Positions 7,182 to 14,253 of a stretch of DNA of 14,372 nt are shown piece by piece; the first letter of the stretch is position 1; each line of letters opens with the position of its first letter. This stretch comes from Lachnospiraceae bacterium (GTDB taxonomy: Bacteria > Bacillota > Clostridia > Lachnospirales > Lachnospiraceae). A program made the position numbers and the translations under genes. A model generated the notes under the pieces. That model did no database searches, had not been told where the DNA came from, and was given only the letters and a program-made list of their open reading frames with translations. Location: positions 1-14,372 of the forward strand of contig JAILOA010000158.1 of NCBI GenBank assembly GCA_024691065.1, written 5' to 3'.

Positions 7182-7210
7182 TTGACTATATAATATATAG
7201 TTTTTATAAT
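7182..7210 (+). promoter_or_regulatory. Promoter of the carboxylesterase gene
   Basis: TTGACT (7182-7187), 17-base spacer, TATAAT (7205-7210): a near-consensus sigma-A promoter. The start would be near 7217, giving a ~40-nt leader with the ribosome site AAGGGAG before ATG 7258. This predicts strong constitutive expression unless a repressor acts. Confidence 0.8.
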
Positions 7211-7257
7211 AAATAGTAATAGATGATGAAAAATGAATCGGATATAAGGGAGATAAA

Positions 7258-9084
7258 ATGAAAAAGAGATTAGGGATTTTTAGCGTTATAATTGTGCTAT
7301 TTATAGTCATAATTGCTACATTTACCGTTAAAAATAATAATAAAAAAGCAAAAGAAAATAAGGTTAAAAAATCCATTGCAAATATGTATGGCACTAATCA
7401 GGAAATAACCGGAAATTACGATTCGGATTTGGCAGTAAAATGCATCAACGGAACATTTGTCGGAACGCAGGAAGAGGATGTCCAGATATTTAAGGGAATT
7501 CCTTTTGCAAAACAGCCGGTTGGGGAACTTCGTTGGAAGGAACCTGAGGAGGCAGAGCCAAGCGACAAGATTTACGAGGCATTTTACTATGGCCGAAGTT
7601 GTATACAGACTGAGGTGGAGAGCGAAAGAGCTTCCTATTACCCAAAGGGTGAGGATTGTCTTAATCTGAATATTTGGAGAAATGTATCTGATGAGGATAC
7701 GGACAAGCCGGTTATGGTATTTATACATGGCGGCGGTTATGGCTGGGGCGGAACTACCGACCCTCTTTATGATGCAACGAAATTGGTGGAAAAATATCCG
7801 GATATCATAGTTGTAACTATTTCATACAGGCTTGGAATGTTTGGCTTTATGGACTTTTCCCGGGTTGAGGGTGGCGAAAAGTACATAAAAAGCGGTAATC
7901 TGGGGCTTCTTGATCAGGTTATGGCACTCAGATGGGTGCATGACAATATATCTGGATTTGGAGGAGACCCTGAAAATGTAACGATTTGGGGAGAGTCGGC
8001 GGGCGCCGGTTCCGTGAGCTTGTTACCGATGGTTGAGGGGTCTGAAGGTTTGTTTAATAAGATAATTGCAGAAAGCGGATCATTGAATTTTACTTCCTCA
8101 CGGAAGGAGTGTCAGGAATTTACAAAGATGGTTTTGAAGGAATCCGGATGTAAGAATATGGATGAACTCGCCGGGTTAAGCGAAGAAGAGATAACTAAGT
8201 TAAATGAAAAAGTAAATGATTATATCAATTTCCCGGAGAGGGATGGTGTGGTTCTTCCGGATAAGCCGTATGAATTCTATGAAAATGGCGGCGGAAAAGG
8301 CATTTCAATATTGATTGGTACGAATATGAATGAGTCTAATTATTGGATAAATGAAATGAGTGGAATTCTGCCGGGCGTAAGCGGATATTTTCTTTATAGG
8401 AACGGGGCTAAGGATGCCTATGAGAATATTTTGAATAATTTTTCCGACGAGGACAGGGCAAAAGTTGAGGAGTATTTTGATAATTTAGAATACGCTTCTC
8501 CTTGGAATTATTCGGAAATGTTTAATGAGATTGTATTCAGAATTCCATCCATTAAGCTTGCGGAGGAGGCTTCTTTACAAGGGCAGAATGTATATATGTA
8601 TTACTGGGAGTATCCTTCGGCTCTTAAACATATGGGCGCCTGTCATGCAGTGGAACTCGCATATGTATTTAACAATCTAACGGATACCATTTACACAGGA
8701 AACGATATTAATACCAATTTGGCAAATGTAGTGCAGGATATGTGGGTTAATTTTGCCCGAACCGGCGATCCCGGTACAGATGATTATGAGTGGAAAACTT
8801 ATGATACAACCGAAAGAAATACTATGATTTTGGGTGATAAAATAAGAAATGAAAAAGATCCTTTAAGTGAGGGACGTAAGTACATATCACCTACCGCAGG
8901 ATATTATGTCAGCGGGGCTTACGAAGGTGTTCTGGAAAAGGTTATCGGCAGGATAATTGTAATTGAGTTGATTGCTCTTGCGGTTATTATATTGATGGTT
9001 GTGATTGGTTTAAACATTAGAAGAAGATTGAGGAAGAAGAGAATAAATAAGGTTGAGGGGGAAGAAAATTCGGAATACAGTTAA
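7258..9084 (+). CDS. Type-B carboxylesterase/lipase, membrane-anchored at both ends
   Basis: Alpha/beta hydrolase of the carboxylesterase (COesterase) family, hydrolysing carboxylic esters; 608 residues. The oxyanion-hole segment HGGGYGWGG lies at 157-165 and the nucleophile elbow GESAGAG at 245-251 makes Ser247 the nucleophile. The acid is probably Glu359 in GTNMNESNYW, and His463 in GACHAVELAYVF completes the triad. Cys114 and Cys134 (GEDCLNLNIW) match the usual disulfide loop, fitting an extracytoplasmic location. An uncleaved-looking membrane segment (7-23) and a second one near the end (564-585) followed by an Arg/Lys-rich tail are unusual, since most family members are soluble or have one anchor. 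If both ends are cytoplasmic, the catalytic domain is held outside the membrane. Natural substrate unknown; plant-polymer acyl esters are possible in a gut bacterium (inference). Single-gene unit with strong promoter and terminator. Confidence 0.9.
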   Translation: MKKRLGIFSVIIVLFIVIIATFTVKNNNKKAKENKVKKSIANMYGTNQEITGNYDSDLAVKCINGTFVGTQEEDVQIFKGIPFAKQPVGELRWKEPEEAEPSDKIYEAFYYGRSCIQTEVESERASYYPKGEDCLNLNIWRNVSDEDTDKPVMVFIHGGGYGWGGTTDPLYDATKLVEKYPDIIVVTISYRLGMFGFMDFSRVEGGEKYIKSGNLGLLDQVMALRWVHDNISGFGGDPENVTIWGESAGAGSVSLLPMVEGSEGLFNKIIAESGSLNFTSSRKECQEFTKMVLKESGCKNMDELAGLSEEEITKLNEKVNDYINFPERDGVVLPDKPYEFYENGGGKGISILIGTNMNESNYWINEMSGILPGVSGYFLYRNGAKDAYENILNNFSDEDRAKVEEYFDNLEYASPWNYSEMFNEIVFRIPSIKLAEEASLQGQNVYMYYWEYPSALKHMGACHAVELAYVFNNLTDTIYTGNDINTNLANVVQDMWVNFARTGDPGTDDYEWKTYDTTERNTMILGDKIRNEKDPLSEGRKYISPTAGYYVSGAYEGVLEKVIGRIIVIELIALAVIILMVVIGLNIRRRLRKKRINKVEGEENSEYS

Positions 9085-9098
9085 TTGTGTTCACTAAT

Positions 9099-9132
9099 AA
9101 GGGTTTGATGAATCAAACCCTTTTGTTTTTTG
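9099..9132 (+). terminator. Terminator of the carboxylesterase gene
   Basis: AAGGGTTTGAT (9099-9109) pairs with ATCAAACCCTT (9112-9122), with a minimal loop, followed by TTTTGTTTTTT. It begins 15 bases after the TAA. Confidence 0.85.
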
Positions 9133-9259
9133 ATGGTTTAAACACTTTGCTTAAAGCAATATTGAAAATTAGACAAGGTTAAAGAAATACAATTAGGTAA
9201 TTTTTTCGACAATTTTGAATTTTTTAAAAATTATTATAGCAAAATAAAAAAAATGGTAG

Positions 9260-9265
9260 TATAAT
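9260..9265 (+). promoter_or_regulatory. Possible -10 element for the EAL gene
   Basis: TATAAT at 9260-9265 has no good -35 (TTATAG at 9235-9240 is 19 bases away). If used, the leader is about 320 nt and carries the inverted repeat and repeat array below. An alternative closer promoter would use TTGACT of the last repeat (9530-9535) with CATAAA (9554-9559), also weak. Confidence 0.35.
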
Positions 9266-9302
9266 GTGCATATATGTTTTCGTGATTATATGAATGAGGA
9301 TT

Positions 9303-9359
9303 GATTAAAATCGTGCCTTTTTAACATTTATGTGATAAATGGCTTATACAATTTTAATC
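9303..9359 (+). promoter_or_regulatory. Nested inverted repeat in the leader of the EAL gene
   Basis: GATTAAAAT (9303-9311) is perfectly complementary to ATTTTAATC (9351-9359). Inside it CATTTAT (9325-9331) pairs with ATAAATG (9335-9341) across a 3-base loop. A T-rich stretch (9360-9370) follows, so the structure could act as a weak terminator or attenuator. It does not match a c-di-GMP riboswitch. Confidence 0.45.
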
Positions 9360-9370
9360 TTTTCATTTTT

Positions 9371-9549
9371 GGGTTTACATTTTGTAAATGTCTGATTTTT
9401 GTTTTGCGAAGGTTTGACTTTATATTTTGTAAATGTTTGATTTTTTTATTTTGCGAAGGTTTGACTTTATATTTTGCGAAGGTTTGACTTTATATTTTGT
9501 GTAGGTTTGACTCTACATTTTGTGGAGGTTTGACTTTACATTTTCACGA
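9371..9549 (+). repeat. Array of eight ~23-bp repeats upstream of the EAL gene
   Basis: The core TTTTG(CG/TA/TG)... begins at 9380, 9402, 9425, 9449, 9472, 9495, 9518 and 9541: steps of 22, 23, 24, 23, 23, 23 and 23 bases. The consensus unit is TATATTTTGCGAAGG followed by TTTGACTT. Copies 2, 4 and 5 are closest; 1 and 3 share the variant TTTTGTAAATG. No ORF spans the array. It ends about 45 bases before the ATG. It may be a tandem operator or part of a structured leader. Confidence 0.85.
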
Positions 9550-9593
9550 AACTCATAAATTCGGTGATTTTAATGTTTAAGGGGGCGTGTTAA

Positions 9594-11258
9594 ATGTGTA
9601 AAATGACTGAACAGGAATTAATAGAAAGCTTTCCTGATGCTATTAAATATAATCATATTTTTGTGTATTATCAGCCACAGGTCAATCATAATACAGGGAG
9701 AATGATTGGTGCCGAGGCTCTTATCAGATGGAAGCATCCTGTTTACGGGATACAATACCCATCTGATTTTATACCGATTTTAGAGAAAAATAATCTTATA
9801 ATTGAAGCTGACATACATGTTTTCAGGACGGTTTGTGATTTTATCAAGCGTCGATTGGATGCAGGTTTGGAGATAGTACCCATCTCGGTAAATATGTCCA
9901 GATATGACATTTACAATAATGATTATGTTGATAGGATTGAGGAAATAAGAAAAGAATATGATGTTCCGGTTAAGTATCTTCGAATCGAAATAACCGAATC
10001 ATCGGCCATTGGCGGAATAGAATTGGTTAAAAATGTTCTTGAAAAGTTGCATAGCTATGGATATCTTGTGGAGATGGATGATTTTGGCAGTGGCTATTCA
10101 TCACTTAATATCCTTAAGGATTTGGCAGTAGATATCATAAAGCTTGATATGGTTTTCCTGAGAGGAGCTGTTACTGAAAGAGGCGGAATCATAGTTACTT
10201 CAATAGTACAAATGGCCCGTTGGTTAAATACACCTATAATAGTTGAGGGTGTAGAAACAGTAGAACAGGCAGATTATATGAAGAGTATCGGATGTAATTA
10301 CATTCAGGGTTATCTTTATGCAAAGCCTATGGATGAAGATAACTTTGTGAAGAAGCTGGATGACATGAATCATGAGGTTATGGCACCTGCAATTGATTTG
10401 ATTGATAATCTTGAAGCCGGAAAGTTTTGGAATCCAAAGTCTCTTGAAACTCTCATATTTAGCAATTATGTTGGAGCGGCAGCTGTATTTACCTATGATT
10501 CAAGCAAAAAAAGGGTAGAAATTATCAGGGTAAACAATAAGTATGTTAAGGAAGTCGGACTGGGACGTTCAGAAAAGCAAATTATTAAAGATCATTCCTG
10601 GAAAGATTTTGATGAAGAAAATTATAAGATTTACGGGGATACCATTAAAAGGGCCGTAAAATCCGGGGAAGAAGAGACCTGTGAGACATGGCGTAAGATA
10701 TGTACCGATATGTGTGGTGAAGACAGGGTATGTATAAAAACAGAAATGCGTGTAATTGGCAGAACCGGTGATATATATATGCTCTATGCGATGGTTCACA
10801 ATATTACGGAAGAGAAGAAAAGTTACAGTGAATTATATGAAAGTGAGCGAAGATTCAGATTTGCGAGTGAACAGGCAAATGTATACGCCTGGGAATATGA
10901 TATCAGAAATAAGGAAATGCGTCCTTGCTTCAGATGTATGCGTGATTTAAAGCTTCCACCGTTACTAAAGAATTATCCTGAGCCTGCAATTGAGGTTGGT
11001 ATATTCCCGCCTGATTATGCGGATATGTACAGGGATTGGCATAAGCAGCTGGAAAAGGGTGTGGATCATTTGGAGGCGATTATACCTCTTACGGTAGGGC
11101 GCGTACCATTCCACGTGAGATATACCACAGAATATGATGAGAACGGAAAGCCTATTAAAGCATATGGTTCCGCTACACTTGTGATAGAGGAAGATGAAAA
11201 GGGAGAAACCGACGGCGCCGAAAAAATCGATGGTGTAGAGGCAAATGCCGGCAATTAA
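9594..11258 (+). CDS. EAL-domain c-di-GMP phosphodiesterase with C-terminal PAS-like sensor regions
   Basis: Hydrolyses cyclic di-GMP to pGpG; 554 residues, no membrane segment, so cytoplasmic. The EAL domain (about 17-257) keeps the whole catalytic set: E41-A-L, N100 (ISVNMS), E132 (EITES), D162-D163 (MDDFGSGYSS), K183 (IIKLD), E218 (VEGVE) and Q238 (QGY), so activity is predicted. Residues about 275-407 form a PAS-like region ending in a PAC-type YMLYAMVHNITEEKK. A short helix leads to a second PAS-like region (about 415-532), followed by an acidic tail. EAL in front of its PAS regions reverses the common order. Start ATG 9594 is backed by AAGGGGG eight bases upstream; the ATG at 9603 is less likely. 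A ~320-nt leader with repeats may regulate it. It converges with the HD-GYP gene, which catalyses the same net removal of c-di-GMP. Confidence 0.9.
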   Translation: MCKMTEQELIESFPDAIKYNHIFVYYQPQVNHNTGRMIGAEALIRWKHPVYGIQYPSDFIPILEKNNLIIEADIHVFRTVCDFIKRRLDAGLEIVPISVNMSRYDIYNNDYVDRIEEIRKEYDVPVKYLRIEITESSAIGGIELVKNVLEKLHSYGYLVEMDDFGSGYSSLNILKDLAVDIIKLDMVFLRGAVTERGGIIVTSIVQMARWLNTPIIVEGVETVEQADYMKSIGCNYIQGYLYAKPMDEDNFVKKLDDMNHEVMAPAIDLIDNLEAGKFWNPKSLETLIFSNYVGAAAVFTYDSSKKRVEIIRVNNKYVKEVGLGRSEKQIIKDHSWKDFDEENYKIYGDTIKRAVKSGEEETCETWRKICTDMCGEDRVCIKTEMRVIGRTGDIYMLYAMVHNITEEKKSYSELYESERRFRFASEQANVYAWEYDIRNKEMRPCFRCMRDLKLPPLLKNYPEPAIEVGIFPPDYADMYRDWHKQLEKGVDHLEAIIPLTVGRVPFHVRYTTEYDENGKPIKAYGSATLVIEEDEKGETDGAEKIDGVEANAGN

Positions 11259-11352
11259 AAAACCGACACCATTGGGATGCCGGAGAAGGTTTAAAAAACC
11301 ATAATTAATATGTTTACAACTTTTAAGTTCAGATAAAGAAGAAGGTAAAAAA

Positions 11353-11383
11353 ATCGTTAGGAGTTTTCCTAACGATTTTTTTT
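11353..11383. terminator. Bidirectional terminator shared by the EAL and HD-GYP genes
   Basis: ATCGTTAGGA (11353-11362) pairs with TCCTAACGAT (11367-11376) around a GTTT loop. A T run follows and an A run (11347-11353) precedes, so it works for both convergent genes. Confidence 0.85.
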
Positions 11384-11409
11384 GTACTGCATTTTTACAT
11401 GCGTATTAT

Positions 11410-11445
11410 TTATTCTCTATCAGCATAATATGCTTCGATTCTTGT
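11410..11445 (-). pseudogene. Duplicated, orphan 3' end of the HD-GYP gene
   Basis: On the minus strand this encodes TRIEAYYADRE then TAA, almost the same as the true C-terminus of the neighbouring gene (RIEEYYADKE, TAA at 11481). Over 35 bases from the stop codon 28 are identical, with a 71-base offset. Several changes are silent or conservative. Upstream of the match the similarity ends. It is best read as the scar of a tandem duplication followed by deletion. Confidence 0.65.
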
Positions 11446-11480
11446 TTGTGTGGTATATGGAATTTTCGATTTTTATAATA

Positions 11481-13190
11481 TTACTCTTTGTCAGCGTAAT
11501 ACTCTTCTATTCTTGGGAGTGCGGCCACGTAGAATTTCTTTAATTTTAAATCAAAATGCTTACCCATACTGTCCAGCATTATTTCATTGGCCTTATCAAA
11601 AGGCATCTTTTCCTTATAAACGCGCTTGCTGACTAAAGCATCATAAACATCGGCAATTGCCATAATGCGCGCTTCCATAGGTATGTTATCACCCTCGAGA
11701 CCTTCAGGGTAGCCGGAACCATCCATACGCTCGTGGTGGTAATGCGCTACATTTTCCGCAAGTACTTTAAAACTCTCGTCATCCGTGTCCTTCAGAATTG
11801 AGTGAAGCACCTTGGCGCCCTCAGCGGAGTGGGTCTTCATAATCTCGAATTCCTCATCGGTAAAACGCCCCGGTTTCCTGAGGATTTCGTCATCAATGGC
11901 AATCTTTCCGATGTCATGAAGCGGCGCAGCCTTTATAATATCGCTCCTGAACTCATCATCAATCTTATAGCGCTTCGAAAATTTCTTATCCTTCATAATT
12001 TCATCCATCAGAATTTCAACAACATCGCTGGTTCTGATAATATGTCCGCCGGTCGAATTGTCGCGGCTTTCAACGAGTTTCGCCATGCTACGAATGAGAT
12101 TTGTGTGCATCTTAACGATGTCTTCGGTCTTTTCCTTGACTTCACTTTCAAGCTTGTAATTGTAATTATCAATAAGCTCGATATATTTCTGGTTTTTCGT
12201 GTCATCTGTTATAACAAGCTGGTAGCCGCGCTTTCGCCCACTGTGAAAAAGATAATTTATGTCTACAAGATAAATGCTTTCGCCTATATTGTAATAATAT
12301 TTATCCTTGGATTCATCCGCCTTAAATGCATTGATCCACGGAACAATCTTCTTCCAAAGTTTATCGCTACGGCTTAAAGGTCTGTCAACCGTAAGTTTAT
12401 TGATTTCAGGTATAATATTTCGTGCGGTTTTATTGCTTCCGAGATAATTCAAATTAAAATCAAATGAAACGAATCCCGTGGAGCCTGTTTCTATCAATGA
12501 ATCAATAGCCGTGTCCGTTATATTGTAAGAACATATATAATGGGCGATTATGAGATACATAATCTGGGCTGTTACATAGCTTGCCGGCAGAAATTCAAAT
12601 TCCTTCGTTATGATCTTTCCGAGGAAAAAGCTTAGGAAGGAAATGACTTCCGGTATAAACAGGAGTCGGATAATACGCCTTGATACCTGTTGTTTTTTAA
12701 GCATTGTGTAAATAATCGCAGCAAAGCCGACCAGAAAATAAATGATAATTACAATATAAAAAACAGTATGTATAGGCCCGTATTCCTTGTGGAGAGAGAT
12801 GTAGTTATAACCCTCACCGGCCGTTACATTTTTATAAAAAAGTTTGCTTCGTCCAATCGTAAGCACCGAAAAGTAGAGAAGCGAGCTGATTCCTATCATA
12901 AGGGTAATAAGCCACTTTGGAAGGATTATTTCACACATATCAAATATGTAAAATGTTATAAATAATATGAGGAAGCAGCCGCCGAGATAGATGACCTTGG
13001 TCGCTAAAAGTGCCGCCTCCAGAGAGGTTGCATAGGTTAACATGGCATATCCCATATTTACAATCGGGATAAATGCAAACATCAGTGAAAAATTGACGCT
13101 GAAATGTTTATGCCACAGGTAAACATATATGCATGAAAAGAGGACCGAAATAATGAATGCTGCATTGTAATAAATTTCAATACTGTGCAT
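11481..13190 (-). CDS. HD-GYP c-di-GMP phosphodiesterase with N-terminal 7TM sensor region
   Basis: Degrades cyclic di-GMP through a metal-dependent HD-GYP domain; 569 residues, inner-membrane. About seven hydrophobic helices fill residues 8-222, resembling the 7TM region found at the N-terminus of some histidine kinases (HisKA_7TM). A PAS-like region (about 226-332) and a short coiled coil (335-365) follow. The HD-GYP domain (about 362-560) shows GGHIIRTS (H383), the HD pair in APLHDIGKIAI (H425, D426, K429), KTHSAEGA (H454), HHERMDGSGYPEGL (H485, H486, D490, GYP 493-495) and ADVYDALVSKRVYK (D514), so all metal ligands are present. ATG at 13190 has GGAGG seven bases upstream. The sensor region suggests control by a membrane-linked or outside signal. 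It faces the EAL gene tail to tail and shares its terminator. The last codons exist as a second diverged copy downstream. Confidence 0.92.
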   Translation of the reverse strand: MHSIEIYYNAAFIISVLFSCIYVYLWHKHFSVNFSLMFAFIPIVNMGYAMLTYATSLEAALLATKVIYLGGCFLILFITFYIFDMCEIILPKWLITLMIGISSLLYFSVLTIGRSKLFYKNVTAGEGYNYISLHKEYGPIHTVFYIVIIIYFLVGFAAIIYTMLKKQQVSRRIIRLLFIPEVISFLSFFLGKIITKEFEFLPASYVTAQIMYLIIAHYICSYNITDTAIDSLIETGSTGFVSFDFNLNYLGSNKTARNIIPEINKLTVDRPLSRSDKLWKKIVPWINAFKADESKDKYYYNIGESIYLVDINYLFHSGRKRGYQLVITDDTKNQKYIELIDNYNYKLESEVKEKTEDIVKMHTNLIRSMAKLVESRDNSTGGHIIRTSDVVEILMDEIMKDKKFSKRYKIDDEFRSDIIKAAPLHDIGKIAIDDEILRKPGRFTDEEFEIMKTHSAEGAKVLHSILKDTDDESFKVLAENVAHYHHERMDGSGYPEGLEGDNIPMEARIMAIADVYDALVSKRVYKEKMPFDKANEIMLDSMGKHFDLKLKKFYVAALPRIEEYYADKE

Positions 13191-13228
13191 AGAATTCCTC
13201 CGTTTCGAATTATGTGAAAATTAACATT

Positions 13229-13276
13229 CCCTATTAAACTTGAGAATAGTTTATCACGTTTAGGGTTGAATATCAA
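13229..13276 (-). promoter_or_regulatory. Promoter of the HD-GYP gene
   Basis: On the minus strand TTGATA (13276-13271), 17 bases, then TAAACT (13253-13248) preceded by TGA, an extended -10. An imperfect inverted repeat, CCCTATTAAACT (13229-13240) with AGTTTATCACGTTTAGGG (13248-13265), spans the -10 and could be an operator or a leader hairpin. Confidence 0.5.
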
Positions 13277-13286
13277 CAAAATGAAT

Positions 13287-14066
13287 TTACTTTCGATCAC
13301 CGTTAATTTTAACGTTTCCGACGTCTGTCTTGGTATTAACGTCTCCGATATCGCCGTCGAGATTGATATTGCCGACGTCTGTTTTGCAGTCGCCCGTATT
13401 AATATTGCAGTCTTCGGCTGTGACATTACCGGCATCTGTCTCGATATCAATATCATCGATTGTTGTATCATATAATTTGATATTACCGGCATCAAGAGTT
13501 GAATCAAATGTATCGAATGTTGAGCTGTCTACTTTAATATTACCGGAGTCAGCTTCGGTATCGCAATCTTCGATGGTAACTTCGTCAAGATTGATATTGC
13601 CCGAATCGGTCTTAAGTGAAGCAGAATCGGATGTGATTTTTTGGATATTTATATTACCGGCATCAGATTCAATTTTCATATTATCAAGATTGGTTCCGGT
13701 TGGAAGAGTAACAGTTATATCACTATTATTATTGAAATTGAACCCCCAAAATGTAAAATTATTTTCTTTTTCTTTTATATACAATTTTCCGTCTTCGAGT
13801 TCAATGGTTGGTTCTAAAGATTCCGGTAAATCGTAGCTTACAGATGGCTCATCGCCATATTTAACTTCCAAATCCGCCGCATCGATATTGAAATCAAGAG
13901 TATTTATTTCACCCTCGAGTGCAATAGTGTTCTTAACATTTTTTTCGCGTTTAAAAGGATTAAGATTGAATCCGGTATGTCTGAATACGTGAATGTAAAG
14001 TCCACCTATAATAGCGAGAATTGTAATGATTGTTATGACTGTTATAAATATTTTAGTTTTTTTCAT
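13287..14066 (-). CDS. DUF4097-type beta-strand repeat protein, membrane-anchored
   Basis: 259 residues with one membrane segment (about 7-27) and an extracytoplasmic repeat domain. From residue 135 the motif D-(A/S/V)-G-N-(I/V) recurs at 135, 154, 173, 192, 211, 230 and 248, a spacing of 19 residues six times running except the last (18). This is the hallmark of DUF4097/adhesin-like proteins predicted to form a right-handed beta-helix. Function is unknown; homologues commonly follow a PadR-type regulator and a DUF1700 membrane protein and are linked to envelope stress. The repeat is very Asp/Asn-rich (calcium binding is conceivable). Start: AAGGAG six bases before ATG. Upstream on the same strand, 187 bases away, a membrane-protein gene ends, so an operon is likely. 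No clear promoter of its own. Confidence 0.8.
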   Translation of the reverse strand: MKKTKIFITVITIITILAIIGGLYIHVFRHTGFNLNPFKREKNVKNTIALEGEINTLDFNIDAADLEVKYGDEPSVSYDLPESLEPTIELEDGKLYIKEKENNFTFWGFNFNNNSDITVTLPTGTNLDNMKIESDAGNINIQKITSDSASLKTDSGNINLDEVTIEDCDTEADSGNIKVDSSTFDTFDSTLDAGNIKLYDTTIDDIDIETDAGNVTAEDCNINTGDCKTDVGNINLDGDIGDVNTKTDVGNVKINGDRK

Positions 14067-14253
14067 AATTGGCTCCTTCTTTATAATAAATTGTTATCAT
14101 ATTTTTTTCTGATTTATATTTATGTAGCAGAATTTCATCTTTTGCTTAGGTGCTGCATTTTAATCTTAATTATCGTCCGGGTGGTTTATTGTAATCTGTA
14201 TCGTCCGTCCCGGTGGTTTATTTTAACCTTTATCGTTCGTCTGACAATACATT
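14067..14253 (-). repeat. Intergenic repeat between the membrane-protein and DUF4097 genes
   Basis: Forward-strand units TATCGTCCGGGTGGTTTATT (from 14171), TATCGTCCGTCCCGGTGGTT (from 14199) and a partial TATCGTTCGTC (from 14231) recur at 28 and 32 bases; a fourth degraded part (TTTTAATCTTAAT, about 14158-14170) may belong. No ORF crosses it. It may be a structured intercistronic RNA or a small mobile repeat. The remaining bases up to the ribosome site at about 14073-14078 are AT-rich. Confidence 0.6.

Noticed and set aside
6969..7394. 141-codon minus-strand ORF
   Set aside because: It crosses the terminator, the esterase promoter and the esterase start; its hydrophobic composition follows from AT-rich antisense reading.
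9371..9549. CRISPR-like array
   Set aside because: The repeats are contiguous at 22-24 bases with no unique spacers, are degenerate, and no cas gene is present.
9266..9593. c-di-GMP riboswitch before the EAL gene
   Set aside because: No GEMM-type conserved core or tetraloop-receptor pattern was seen in the leader.
11802..12377. 191-codon plus-strand ORF inside the HD-GYP gene
   Set aside because: Antisense of a gene with all HD-GYP motifs; no ribosome site or recognisable domain.
13330..13836. 168-codon plus-strand ORF with regular LILPAS repeats
   Set aside because: The regularity mirrors the 19-residue repeat of the DUF4097 gene on the other strand.
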